In this document: positions 44,609-52,940 of the stretch, one piece after another | Layout of the letters: each line of letters starts with the position of its first letter | How positions within the stretch are numbered: position 1 is the stretch's first letter | Program-made: the position numbers and the translations under genes | The notes under the pieces: model-generated | Databases searched by the model: none | What the model was told of the DNA's origin: nothing | What the model saw: the letters and a program-made list of their open reading frames with translations, nothing else | Assembly: GCF_004331955.1 (NCBI RefSeq) | Contig: NZ_CP036532.1 | Span: forward strand, 2,356,001 to 2,420,000 | DNA from: Roseitalea porphyridii | GTDB taxonomy: Bacteria > Pseudomonadota > Alphaproteobacteria > Rhizobiales > Rhizobiaceae | Direction: 5' to 3' | DNA length: 64,000 nucleotides

Positions 44609-45396
44609 TCACGCCGATCCTTGTCGGCAGCGAGAAAAAGATCCGCGAAACGGCCGTCGAAATGGGCGTCGATCTGCGCCCGTTCGAGATCGTCGACGCG
44701 CCGACCGACTCGGTCGCGGCGGCGCGCGCCGTCCAGCTCGTCCATGAAGGCCGGGCAGGCGCGGTCATGAAGGGACACCTGCACACCGACGACCTGCTGC
44801 GTGCCATCGTGCGCACCGATGGCGGCCTGCGCACGCGGCGCCGGCTCAGCCACGTCTTCTGCATGGACGTGCCGGGCCTCGATCACCTGCTGATGATCAC
44901 CGACGCGGCGATCAACATCGCCCCGGCGCTCAACGAGAAGGTCGACATCATCCAGAACGCGATCGATCTGGGTCGCGCGCTCGGCGTCGAAACGCCAAAG
45001 GTCGCGGTGCTGTCGGCGGTCGAGACGGTCAATCCGAAGCTGCCCTCGACCATCGAGGCGGCGGCGCTCGCCAAGATGGCCGACCGGGGTCAGATCCGCG
45101 GCGGCATCGTCGACGGCCCGCTCGCCATGGACAACGCGGTCGACGAGGACGCGGCGCGTACCAAGGGCATCCGCTCGCTGGTCGCCGGCCATGCCGACAT
45201 CCTGCTCGCGCCCAATCTGGAGGCGGCCAACATGATCGCAAAGCAGCTCACCTTCCTGGCGCACGCCGAGGCGGGCGGCATCGTGCTCGGCGCCAAGTGC
45301 CCGGTGATCTTGTCAAGCCGCGCCGATGACGACAAGGCGCGCCTTGCCTCCTGCGCGGTGGCGGCCCTTTATCACGACTGGCAGATCAGGCAGTAG
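44545..45396 (+). CDS. Phosphate acetyl-/butyryltransferase half of the frameshifted fusion gene
   Basis: The frame resumes VVAPDDPNSLGGALLAAERTLITPILVGS and continues through HEGRAGAVMKGHLHTDDLLRA, ITDAAINIAPALNEKVDIIQNA and a C-terminal AEAGGIVLGAKCPVILSSRADDD, the Pta/Ptb fold. It makes acetyl phosphate (or another acyl phosphate) from the acyl-CoA for the kinase downstream. Only a GTG at 44545 without a clear ribosome site could start it alone. So expression needs re-initiation or a -1 slip at the C tract. ackA follows after 8 bp. Confidence 0.82.
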   Translation: MVAPDDPNSLGGALLAAERTLITPILVGSEKKIRETAVEMGVDLRPFEIVDAPTDSVAAARAVQLVHEGRAGAVMKGHLHTDDLLRAIVRTDGGLRTRRRLSHVFCMDVPGLDHLLMITDAAINIAPALNEKVDIIQNAIDLGRALGVETPKVAVLSAVETVNPKLPSTIEAAALAKMADRGQIRGGIVDGPLAMDNAVDEDAARTKGIRSLVAGHADILLAPNLEAANMIAKQLTFLAHAEAGGIVLGAKCPVILSSRADDDKARLASCAVAALYHDWQIRQ

Positions 45397-45404
45397 GCGC
45401 GGCG

Positions 45405-46577
45405 ATGTCCGACACCGTCATCCTGACGCTGAACGCGGGCTCCTCGTCGATCAAGTTCGCGGTCTTCGAGCCCGGCGAAGAACCGGCCCTGCGCGCATCC
45501 GGTCAGGTGGAGAACCTGTCGCCGAGCCAGCAGACCCGGCTGATCGTCGACCGGGACGGCGACAGGCAGACCGCCGACATCGCCGCCAACGACCATGCCG
45601 GCGCGCTCGCCGCGATCCTCGATCATGCAGAACAATTGTTCGGCGGCGCCACGGTCGCCGGCGTCGGCCATCGCGTCGTCCATGGCGGCACGGACTTCAC
45701 GGTCCCGACGCTGCTGCAACCGGACACGATCGCCGCCCTGCGTGCGCTCGAACCACTCGCGCCTCTGCACCAGCCGCACAACCTGGCCTGCGTCGAGGCC
45801 GCTTCGGCCGCCTTTCCGGACGCGCTGCAGATCGCCTGCTTCGACACCGCGTTCCACCGCACCCATCCGTTCGTCAACGACACCTTCGCCCTGCCCCGGC
45901 AATGGTTCGACCGCGGCGTGCGCCGCTACGGCTTTCACGGCCTGTCCTACGACTACATTACCTCGGAGATCGCCCGCACCGAGCCGGACTTGTCCACGGG
46001 CCGCGTCGTCATCGCCCATCTGGGCAATGGCGCGTCCATGTGCGCGGTCCGTGACGGGCGTTCGGTCGGCTCGACCATGGGTTTCACCGCGCTCGACGGC
46101 CTGCCGATGGGAACGCGCTGCGGTCAGATCGACCCGGGCGTGCTCCTGTACATGATGCAGCATGAGGGCATGGGCGCCGACGCCATCGCCGATCTTCTCT
46201 ACCGCGAAAGCGGGCTGAAGGGCCTGTCCGGCCTGACCCATGACATGCGCACGCTGGAAGCCAGCGACAATCCGCGCGCGGCCGAGGCGATCGACTATTT
46301 CGTCTTCCGCATCCGCCGCGAACTGGGCGGCATGAGCGCGGTGCTCGGCGGGCTCGACGCGCTGGTCTTCACCGGCGGCATCGGCGAGAATTCGGCCCGC
46401 GTGCGGCGCGAGGTCTGTTCGGGCATGGATTGGCTGGGCATCGCCATCGACCACGACAGGAACGCCGGCAACGCCCGCGATATCGGCACGGACCGGGTCC
46501 GCGTGATGGTGATCCCGACCAACGAGGAACTGGTGATGGCGCGCGCCGTCGCAGGCGCCCTGTCGGCGGCTCACTGA
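45405..46577 (+). CDS. ackA: Acetate kinase
   Basis: This 390-residue protein matches AckA: ILTLNAGSSSIKFAVFE at the start, GHRVVHGGTDFT, YGFHGLSYDYITSEI, VVIAHLGNGASMCAV, MGFTALDGLPMGTRCGQIDPGV and VFTGGIGENSARVRREV. It interconverts acetyl phosphate and ADP with acetate and ATP. Together with the adjacent acyltransferase it would handle acetyl-CoA overflow or acetate use. Its end overlaps the convergent puuD by 7 bp. Confidence 0.95.
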   Translation: MSDTVILTLNAGSSSIKFAVFEPGEEPALRASGQVENLSPSQQTRLIVDRDGDRQTADIAANDHAGALAAILDHAEQLFGGATVAGVGHRVVHGGTDFTVPTLLQPDTIAALRALEPLAPLHQPHNLACVEAASAAFPDALQIACFDTAFHRTHPFVNDTFALPRQWFDRGVRRYGFHGLSYDYITSEIARTEPDLSTGRVVIAHLGNGASMCAVRDGRSVGSTMGFTALDGLPMGTRCGQIDPGVLLYMMQHEGMGADAIADLLYRESGLKGLSGLTHDMRTLEASDNPRAAEAIDYFVFRIRRELGGMSAVLGGLDALVFTGGIGENSARVRREVCSGMDWLGIAIDHDRNAGNARDIGTDRVRVMVIPTNEELVMARAVAGALSAAH

Positions 46578-47794
46578 ACCGAGCGATACCAGTCGACGAT
46601 GGCGCGGCGCTCGGCCTCTTCCATGAAGGATACGTTCGCCGGCGGCATGGCGTGGGTCACACCCGACTGGACGTAGATGTCTCGCGCATGCGCGGCAATC
46701 TGCGCATGGGTTTCGAGCCGCACCCCGTTGGGCGGAAACAGGATGCCGTCCCAGAACGGCTCTGTCGCATGGCACATGGCGCAGCGGCCCTGCACGATCG
46801 TGGCCACCTGCTCGAACCCTTCGCTCGCCATGATGCGCTCCTGGTGCGGCGTCGCCCTGGCCTCTTCGGGATTGGCGGGCTCATCCGAGAACAGCGGCCA
46901 GGTCGACAGGGCCATGATCAGCACGAAAAGCACTGCCGTGGCGAGCCACGTCCAGGTCGGGTTGCCGGCGCGCGCGTGGCGCGTGTTGAAATAGTGCCGG
47001 ATCGTCACGCCCATCAGGAACACCAGCGCCGCGATCAGCCAGTTGTATTCGCTCGCAAACGCCAGCGGATAATGGATCGACAGCATGAAGAAGATCACGG
47101 GCAGGGTGAGGTAGTTGTTGTGCGTCGATCTGAGCTTGGCGATCTTGCCGTATTTGGCGTCGGGCGTGCGGCCCGCCTTGAGGTCGGCGACCACGATCTT
47201 CTGGTTGGGAATGATGATCAGGAACACGTTCGCCGTCATGATCGTCGCGGTGAACGCGCCAAGATGCAGAAGCGCCGCCCGGCCGGAGAAAACCTGCGTG
47301 TAGCCCCAGGCCATGGCGACCAGCAGCACGAACAAGAGAACCATCAGCGCGGTCGGCGTCTCGCCGAGCGGAGACTTGCACAGCCGGTCGTAGACGATCC
47401 AGCCGAAACCGAGCGAGGCCAGCGAGATTGCGATCGCGGCCGGGATCGAGATGTCGGCGACGTTCGGATCGACCAGATAGAGGTCGGCGCCCAGATAGTA
47501 GACGAGGCACAACAGCGCGAAGCCCGAGATCCAGGTCCAGTAGGCCTCCCATTTGAACCAGGTCAGATGTTCGGGCAGCGCGTCCGGCGCGACCAGATAT
47601 TTCTGGATATGGTAGAACCCACCGCCATGGACCTGCCATTCCTCTCCGTCGGCCGGACCGGGAATGTCGCGGTTCAGGCCCAGATCGAGCGCGATGAAAT
47701 AGAACGACGAGCCGATCCACGCGATCGCGGTGATCACGTGCAGCCACCGCACCGCGAACTCGGCCCATTCCGTGAAGATGGCGAGATCATACAT
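46571..47794 (-). CDS. puuD: Urate hydroxylase PuuD (membrane urate oxidase with cytochrome c domain)
   Basis: The 407-residue protein has about eight membrane helices (from RWLHVITAIAWIGSSFYFIALD to ATAVLFVLIMALSTW) and a C-terminal periplasmic cytochrome c domain with CAMCH at 338-342. PuuD oxidises urate to 5-hydroxyisourate and passes electrons to the respiratory chain. I chose the ATG at 47794 because a longer frame upstream reads through a repeat. It is followed in the pathway by uraH and uraD, both nearby. Confidence 0.92.
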   Translation of the reverse strand: MYDLAIFTEWAEFAVRWLHVITAIAWIGSSFYFIALDLGLNRDIPGPADGEEWQVHGGGFYHIQKYLVAPDALPEHLTWFKWEAYWTWISGFALLCLVYYLGADLYLVDPNVADISIPAAIAISLASLGFGWIVYDRLCKSPLGETPTALMVLLFVLLVAMAWGYTQVFSGRAALLHLGAFTATIMTANVFLIIIPNQKIVVADLKAGRTPDAKYGKIAKLRSTHNNYLTLPVIFFMLSIHYPLAFASEYNWLIAALVFLMGVTIRHYFNTRHARAGNPTWTWLATAVLFVLIMALSTWPLFSDEPANPEEARATPHQERIMASEGFEQVATIVQGRCAMCHATEPFWDGILFPPNGVRLETHAQIAAHARDIYVQSGVTHAMPPANVSFMEEAERRAIVDWYRSVQ

Positions 47795-47806
47795 GGGCTC
47801 TGAGAT

Positions 47807-47960
47807 ACCCCCCTCTGTCGGCTTCGCCGACATCTCCCCCGCAAGGGGGGAGAGTGGGGACCGAAATGCAAACAGCGCGCGCCCTCTCCCCCCTTGAGGG
47901 GGAGAAAGGAAAAACCCGGGCTTGGCGCAGCCAAGTCCTTGGTTTTTGCAAGAGGGGGGC
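47807..47960. repeat. Palindromic repeat cluster between uraH and puuD
   Basis: Hairpins include GTCGGCTTCGCCGAC, CTCCCCCGCAAGGGGGGAGAG and CCCTCTCCCCCC/TTGAGGGGGAG-type arms, then TTGGCGCAGCCAAG. Unlike the 156-bp element; related hairpin families occur at 23590 and 26834. It leaves only 12 bp before the puuD start and may influence its translation. Confidence 0.7.
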
Positions 47961-47991
47961 AAAATGGAAATCGTCTGGCACGCGATCCACC

Positions 47992-48354
47992 TCAGCTCCC
48001 CCGATAGGTCGAATAGCCATAGGGCGAGACAAGAAGCGGCACGTGATAATGGGCATTACCGTCGCTGATGCCGAAGCGAATCGGCACCTCGTCTAGAAAG
48101 AGCGGCGCGTCGCCGGCCATCGCGTTGGCGCGCAGATAATCGCCGACGTGAAAGACCAGTTCGTACTGGCCGGTCTCGAACTCACCGGCCGGCAGGATCG
48201 GCGCGTCCGTGCGCCCGTCCTCGTTGGTGACCGCTTCGGCGATCATTTCGTGCGAACTGTCCGACAGCCGGTAGAGCCGGACCGTCATGCCGGCGGCGGG
48301 CATGCCGCGCGCCGTGTCCAGCACGTGCGTCGTCAGAAATCCGCCCTTTGTCAT
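47992..48354 (-). CDS. uraH: 5-hydroxyisourate hydrolase
   Basis: This 120-residue transthyretin-like enzyme has the N-terminal [21 protein letters not shown], with catalytic His and Arg regions, and the diagnostic C-terminal YRGS (YSTYRGS). Other stretches are [12 protein letters not shown] and [13 protein letters not shown]. It hydrolyses 5-hydroxyisourate made by PuuD. It is cytoplasmic; no signal peptide is seen. It diverges from the puuE-uraD fusion across a short gap. Confidence 0.93.
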   Translation of the reverse strand: MTKGGFLTTHVLDTARGMPAAGMTVRLYRLSDSSHEMIAEAVTNEDGRTDAPILPAGEFETGQYELVFHVGDYLRANAMAGDAPLFLDEVPIRFGISDGNAHYHVPLLVSPYGYSTYRGS

Positions 48355-48468
48355 CGTCCCTCTCGCTTGCTTGTATGCGCCGGACAAATCGGCCAAACGG
48401 GTCCCTGCTTCCTCTGACAGCATCCGCCCCGCTTGTGAAGCCGCCAATCGAGCCCGGGAGTGCGCATC

Positions 48469-49890
48469 GTGAACCGTTATCCGCGCGACATGCATGGTTA
48501 TGGCCAGACCCCGCCCGATCCGGAATGGCCGGGCGGCGCGAAGATCGCCGTCCAGTTCGTCGTCAACTACGAGGAAGGCGGCGAGACCTGCGTGCTGCAC
48601 GGCGATGCGGCGTCCGAAGCGTTCCTTTCGGAAATCGTCGGCGCCGCGGCCTGGCAGGGGCAGCGCCACTGGAACATGGAATCGATCTATGAATATGGCG
48701 CGCGCGCCGGCTTCTGGCGTCTGCACCGCCTGTTCACGCAGGCCGGCATCCCGGTCACGGTCTACGGCGTTGCCACCGCGCTCGCCCGCTCGCCGGCGCA
48801 GGTGCGCGCCATGCAGCAGGCGGACTGGGAGATCGCCAGCCACGGGCTGAAATGGATCGAGTACCGGGACTACTCGCCCGACGAGGAAAAGCACCACATG
48901 GAGGAGGCGATCCGCATCCACCGCGAGGTCACCGGCGAACGCCCGCATGGCTGGTACACCGGCCGCTGCTCGGTCAACACGGTCGATCTGGCCGCGCAGG
49001 AAGGCGGGTTCGCCTATGTCGCCGACAGCTATGCCGACGACCTGCCCTACTGGCACCATTATGACGGCCACGACCAGCTCATCGTGCCCTATACGCTCGA
49101 TGCCAACGACATGCGTTTTGCCACCGCGCAGGGCTTCAATTGCGGCGATCAGTTCTTCGCCTATCTCAGGGACACGTTCGACGCGCTCTATGAGGAAGGC
49201 GAACAGGGGCAGCCCAAGATGATGTCGGTCGGCCTTCACTGCCGGCTCGCCGGACGGCCCGGCCGGATCATGGCGCTCAGGCGCTTCATCGATCACGCGC
49301 AGTCGAAGGCCGATGTCTGGTTCGCGCGCCGCATCGACATCGCCGACCATTGGCGCGCGCGCTTTCCGCCACCGCACCGCACCCGGCCCTCGCGGCTCGA
49401 CAAGGCGGCCTTCATCGAGGCGTTCGGCGGCATCTTCGAACACTCGCCCTTCATCGCCGAGCGGGCCTTCAACGGCGAACTGGGCCCGGCCAACGACACG
49501 GCGACCGGCCTGCATGCCGCGCTCGTCAGGCAATTCCGCGCCGCCTCGCACGATGAGCGCATGGGCGTACTGAAGGCCCATCCCGATCTGGCCGGCAAGC
49601 TGGCCGCCGCCAAGCGGCTGACCGCCGATTCGAGCGCCGAGCAGGCCTCCGCCGGGCTCGACGCGCTGACCGATGAGGAGCGCGCCACCTTCGAGAAGCT
49701 GAACGCGGCCTATACGGGCAAGTTCGGCTTTCCGTTCATCATTGCGGTGCGCGACCATGACAAGGCTTCGATCCTCGCCGCGTTTCAGTCGCGGCTCGAC
49801 AACAGCGCCGAGCAGGAGTTCGCCGAAGCCTGCCGGCAGGTCGAGCGGATCGCGGAACTGCGTCTGATGGCGATCTTCGACGATGATTGA
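48469..49890 (+). CDS. puuE: PuuE-type allantoinase fused to OHCU decarboxylase (UraD)
   Basis: This 473-residue fusion has an N-terminal polysaccharide-deacetylase-like allantoinase (about 1-305; [55 protein letters not shown]). Its C-terminal OHCU decarboxylase domain spans about 310-470 ([52 protein letters not shown]). It thus performs both OHCU to S-allantoin and allantoin to allantoate. I chose the GTG at 48469 with GGGAG upstream; a GTG at 48460 is also possible. Together with puuD and uraH it completes urate to allantoate. Confidence 0.92.
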   Translation: MNRYPRDMHGYGQTPPDPEWPGGAKIAVQFVVNYEEGGETCVLHGDAASEAFLSEIVGAAAWQGQRHWNMESIYEYGARAGFWRLHRLFTQAGIPVTVYGVATALARSPAQVRAMQQADWEIASHGLKWIEYRDYSPDEEKHHMEEAIRIHREVTGERPHGWYTGRCSVNTVDLAAQEGGFAYVADSYADDLPYWHHYDGHDQLIVPYTLDANDMRFATAQGFNCGDQFFAYLRDTFDALYEEGEQGQPKMMSVGLHCRLAGRPGRIMALRRFIDHAQSKADVWFARRIDIADHWRARFPPPHRTRPSRLDKAAFIEAFGGIFEHSPFIAERAFNGELGPANDTATGLHAALVRQFRAASHDERMGVLKAHPDLAGKLAAAKRLTADSSAEQASAGLDALTDEERATFEKLNAAYTGKFGFPFIIAVRDHDKASILAAFQSRLDNSAEQEFAEACRQVERIAELRLMAIFDDD

Positions 49891-49926
49891 CGGGAATGCG
49901 CCGACGCGAACCGCCGGCCGTGAACG

Positions 49927-50874
49927 TCACTCGTGCCCGTCGAGCGGCTCGTGGTCCGAGACAGAGGCGAGCGGTTCCATCGGCCCGCGCGCATCGCGGC
50001 TTCCGCCGCGGCCACCCAGAAGCATGATTTCGGCCTGCCGCAGCGCATCCGGGGCGTCGACGGCCACGATATCGGCGCCGGCCACGCGGTAGCGGTCGGG
50101 ATTGGCGCTGACCGCCACGCCGCCATAGCAGATCTTCAGATGCTGATTGGACGAGGCCATGCGGGTGCGCACGGCAAGTTCGGTCGGGTCGCAGGCATCG
50201 TCGCGTGAGAAAGCGAGCGCGACCAGCGAGAAATGGCCGTGGCGCAGGGCCTCGTAATATTCCGCGCCGGGCTCGAGATCGGAACCGCCGGCGACGTGCC
50301 AGCCCGCATCCTGAAAGAACGCCTCGGCCATCGAAAAGCCCAGCGTGTGCCGGTCGCCGCCGGTATGGGCAAGCAGCACCCGCCGCCGCTCGTCCTCGAG
50401 CCACGGGGTGCGACCGGCCATGCGCCGGGCGACGAGCTGGTTGCACATCAGCCGCAGCCGCATCGAGATGATCTCGACCTTGACGAAATTGATCTCGTCC
50501 TCGCACCACAGATCGCCAAGTCGCGCCGCCACGGGCCGTACGATGACGCGATAGAAGGTATGCAGGCTCACCGCGTTGTCGATCAGCGAAGGGACGACTG
50601 TATCGAGAAAGGCCTGGTCGGAGACGAGCAGCGCGTCGAGCAGCATGTCCGGTTCCATGCCGGGAACCTGATCGGACCGGTCGACGCCGTTGCCGCCGCC
50701 GTCGCGCACCTGGGCGACGACATGCCGCTTGATGGCCTTCTCGAGCAATTTACTGTCCAGACGACGATCGACCGTGGGTGTGTTCAGTAGGGTGTACCGG
50801 AAATCCGGGGCCGGCTTTCCGGCATCATCCTGGCCCTCCACCGGGTCGTCCGGTCCCTCCCGACGCCCTTTCAT
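49927..50874 (-). CDS. AerR/PpaA-like cobalamin-binding photosynthesis regulator
   Basis: This 315-residue protein has a helical region (about 75-155, with LGDLWCEDEINFVKVEIISMRL) and a B12-binding Rossmann-like domain from about 165. The motif DRHTLGF (His176) fits the cobalamin-ligating DxHxxG signature, and KICYGGVAVSANPDRYRVAGAD follows. AerR/PpaA proteins bind B12 and modify the PpsR/CrtJ repressor in response to light and redox. Location beside bchI and PpsR boxes supports this role. ppsR itself is outside the window. The N-terminal ~40 residues are polar and likely disordered. Confidence 0.82.
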   Translation of the reverse strand: MKGRREGPDDPVEGQDDAGKPAPDFRYTLLNTPTVDRRLDSKLLEKAIKRHVVAQVRDGGGNGVDRSDQVPGMEPDMLLDALLVSDQAFLDTVVPSLIDNAVSLHTFYRVIVRPVAARLGDLWCEDEINFVKVEIISMRLRLMCNQLVARRMAGRTPWLEDERRRVLLAHTGGDRHTLGFSMAEAFFQDAGWHVAGGSDLEPGAEYYEALRHGHFSLVALAFSRDDACDPTELAVRTRMASSNQHLKICYGGVAVSANPDRYRVAGADIVAVDAPDALRQAEIMLLGGRGGSRDARGPMEPLASVSDHEPLDGHE

Positions 50875-51191
50875 CGTGCCTCCTCAGCGCCCCATCACAC
50901 CGGTGCGCTCCCGGGATCATCATACGATGAAATCGGCGGCGACACGAGGGGGCGGCCGCCGAAACCGGCGCCTGGGGACGACGTGGACCGGGCCCGCGAT
51001 CGGCTGCGCGCGGACGCGGCAGGGTCGCGCCTCAATAGCCTTTGAAGAACAGCGCCTTGCGATCGGTCCGCTTGGCTCGGATTTCGACCTGTCGCCGCCC
51101 CCAGGGCATCACGCGATGCTCCGAACGGGCCCGCCGCCGGCCTTAGACATCAGTATAATGGACGCCGATTCCGAACCACCGCGCAGGCAGC
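50875..51191. other. Intergenic region between AerR-like gene and cytochrome terminator
   Basis: No convincing gene of normal size. A possible 25-residue minus-strand frame (51032-51109: MPWGRRQVEIRAKRTDRKAL, ending FFKGY) is uncommon in its charged composition but has no strong ribosome site. No PpsR-type TGT-N12-ACA box was seen. The upstream promoter of the AerR-like gene must lie here. Confidence 0.5.
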
Positions 51192-51220
51192 AAAAAGCCC
51201 GCCGACGGAGCCGGCGGGCT
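51192..51220 (-). terminator. Rho-independent terminator after cytochrome c gene
   Basis: On the minus strand, AGCCCGCCGGCTCCGTCGGC with a closing GGGCT forms a 9-bp stem followed by TTTTTG. It lies 22 bp after the cytochrome stop codon. Confidence 0.88.
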
Positions 51221-51242
51221 GGAACCGATCATGGCGCGACGA

Positions 51243-51689
51243 TCACTCGTCGGCGCTTGCTTCCTCGCCCTCGGCGGCTTCCTCGCCACCTTCGGCGTCA
51301 GGCATCTCCGAGAACTGCGCCAGATAGGCCAGCACGTTCTGGATTTCCTCTTCGCTCTTCAGGCCGACGAAGGCCATCCGGTTGCCGCGCACATAGCCAC
51401 GCGGATCGGCGAGATAGGCCGACAGCGTTTCCTCGTCCCAGACGTTGCCCTCTTCGCCGAACTGGGTCATGGCGCGCGAATAGCGGAACCCTTCCACGGT
51501 GCCGGGCGTGCGTCCGAAGACGTTGACAAGGTGGGGCCCGACCTTGTTCTGTTCGGCTTCGACATTGTGGCAGGTCGCGCAGGTGCGGAACACCTGTTCG
51601 CCGGCTTCCGGATCGCCGTCAATTGCATAGGCGGACGTGGATACGAGCACGGCGCCCGCCGCGATAACAAATGTCTTGAGCGATTTCAC
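51243..51689 (-). CDS. Class I c-type cytochrome (cytochrome c2-like)
   Basis: This 148-residue periplasmic protein has a signal peptide (MKSLKTFVIAAGAVLVSTSAYA, cleavage near 22). The haem motif CATCH is at 37-41, the segment VGPHLVNVFGRTPGTVEGFRYS is typical, and the likely axial Met106 is in GNRMAFVGL. The tail after residue ~130 is strongly acidic. The start is GTG at 51689 with GGAGGA upstream. It could shuttle electrons to the reaction centre or respiration. It is divergent from bchI and has its own terminator, so it is probably monocistronic. Confidence 0.88.
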   Translation of the reverse strand: MKSLKTFVIAAGAVLVSTSAYAIDGDPEAGEQVFRTCATCHNVEAEQNKVGPHLVNVFGRTPGTVEGFRYSRAMTQFGEEGNVWDEETLSAYLADPRGYVRGNRMAFVGLKSEEEIQNVLAYLAQFSEMPDAEGGEEAAEGEEASADE

Positions 51690-51876
51690 GTGGGTTCCTC
51701 CGGTTAAAATCCCTTCCGGGTCTCTCCTAGCACCTCAAAAAAGGCCGTCAACAGCGTGCCCGGTCAGATGGCAAGATGGGAAGCCATTTCGGCAGACAAG
51801 GTTCACGAACCTAAGACTTTGGTCGATGAACCCCACCTGAAAACACCATGGAAATCGGGCTGGCGACATGCCAGAA

Positions 51877-51894
51877 TGTCAACCGAAATTGACA
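51877..51894. promoter_or_regulatory. PpsR/CrtJ box before bchI
   Basis: TGTCAACCGAAATTGACA fits TGT-N12-ACA exactly, with longer symmetry TGTCAA/TTGACA. It ends 14 bp before the bchI start and abuts the ribosome site, so it probably covers the promoter start or leader. A second box at the usual 8-bp spacing was not found on either side. Confidence 0.82.
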
Positions 51895-51908
51895 CTATGG
51901 AGCCTTCC

Positions 51909-52940
51909 ATGTCCGCACCGTTTCCTTTTGCCGCGATCGTCGGCCAGGAGGAAATGAAGCAGGCGCTGCTGATGGCGGCGACCGATCCGCTGCTCGGAGG
52001 CGTGCTCGTCTTCGGCGATCGCGGCACCGGCAAGTCGACCGCCGTGCGCGCGCTCGCCGCGCTTCTGCCGAAGGTCGAGCGTCGCGACGGCTGTCCCTAC
52101 AATTGCGAGCCGGCGCAACCGGCCGACATCTGCCCGGTCTGCAACGCCGACAAGCCGCCAAGGGCCAGGGCCGGGCCCGCTCCGGTGGTCGACCTGCCGC
52201 TCGGCGCGACCGAGGACCGGGTCTGCGGCGCGCTCGATCTCGAGCGCGCGCTGGTCTCCGGCGAAAAGGCGTTCGAGCCGGGCCTGCTCGCCCGCGCCAA
52301 CCGCGGCTTTCTGTACATCGACGAGGTGAACCTGCTCGAGGATCATCTGGTCGACCTGCTGCTCGACGTCGCCGCCTCCGGCGTCAATCTGGTCGAGCGT
52401 GAAGGGCTTTCGGTGCGGCACCCGGCGCGCTTTGTCCTGATCGGGTCGGGCAATCCGGAAGAGGGCGAACTGCGCCCGCAGCTTCTCGACCGGTTCGGCC
52501 TGTCGGTCGATGTCGCCTCGCCCGACAATCTCAAGGACCGCATCGAGGTCGTCCGCCGCCGCGAGGCCTACGAGCGCGACCGCGAGGGTTTCGTCAAGGC
52601 ATGGAGCCGCAAGGACGCCGCCGTGCGCCGCCGGATCGACAAGGCCCGCGCCCTGCTGGCCGATGTGGAGACGCCGGACGCGGTGCTCGAACTGGCCTCG
52701 AACATCTGCCTGAAGCTGGGCGTCGACGGCCTGCGCGGCGAACTGACTCTGATGCGCGCGGCTCGCGCCCGCGCCGCGCTCGAAGGGCGGGGCGAGACCA
52801 CAAAGGCCGACCTGATCGCGATCGCGCCGATGGCGCTGCGCCACAGGCTGCGCCGCGACCCGCTTGATGAGGCCGGTTCGGCCGCCCGCGTCGAACGCGC
52901 CGTCGGCGAAGCGGCCAACGGCGCCGCCGGCCATGCTTGA
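51909..52940 (+). CDS. bchI: Magnesium chelatase ATPase subunit BchI
   Basis: This 343-residue AAA+ subunit starts MSAPFPFAAIVGQEEMKQALL. Walker A GDRGTGKST is at 36-44 and Walker B is FLYIDEVNLL; sensor GSGNPEEGELRPQLLDRFGL follows. BchI forms hexameric rings with BchD that drive Mg insertion into protoporphyrin IX by BchH. I chose the third in-frame ATG (51909) because GGAG lies 6 bp before it and the protein then has the usual length; ATGs at 51876 and 51897 overlap the PpsR box. bchD overlaps by 8 bp. Confidence 0.96.
   Translation: MSAPFPFAAIVGQEEMKQALLMAATDPLLGGVLVFGDRGTGKSTAVRALAALLPKVERRDGCPYNCEPAQPADICPVCNADKPPRARAGPAPVVDLPLGATEDRVCGALDLERALVSGEKAFEPGLLARANRGFLYIDEVNLLEDHLVDLLLDVAASGVNLVEREGLSVRHPARFVLIGSGNPEEGELRPQLLDRFGLSVDVASPDNLKDRIEVVRRREAYERDREGFVKAWSRKDAAVRRRIDKARALLADVETPDAVLELASNICLKLGVDGLRGELTLMRAARARAALEGRGETTKADLIAIAPMALRHRLRRDPLDEAGSAARVERAVGEAANGAAGHA

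Noticed and set aside
51876-51909. Upstream starts of bchI at 51876 or 51897
   Set aside because: They would place the PpsR box inside the coding region, lack good ribosome sites and add residues not typical of BchI; GGAG fits 51909.
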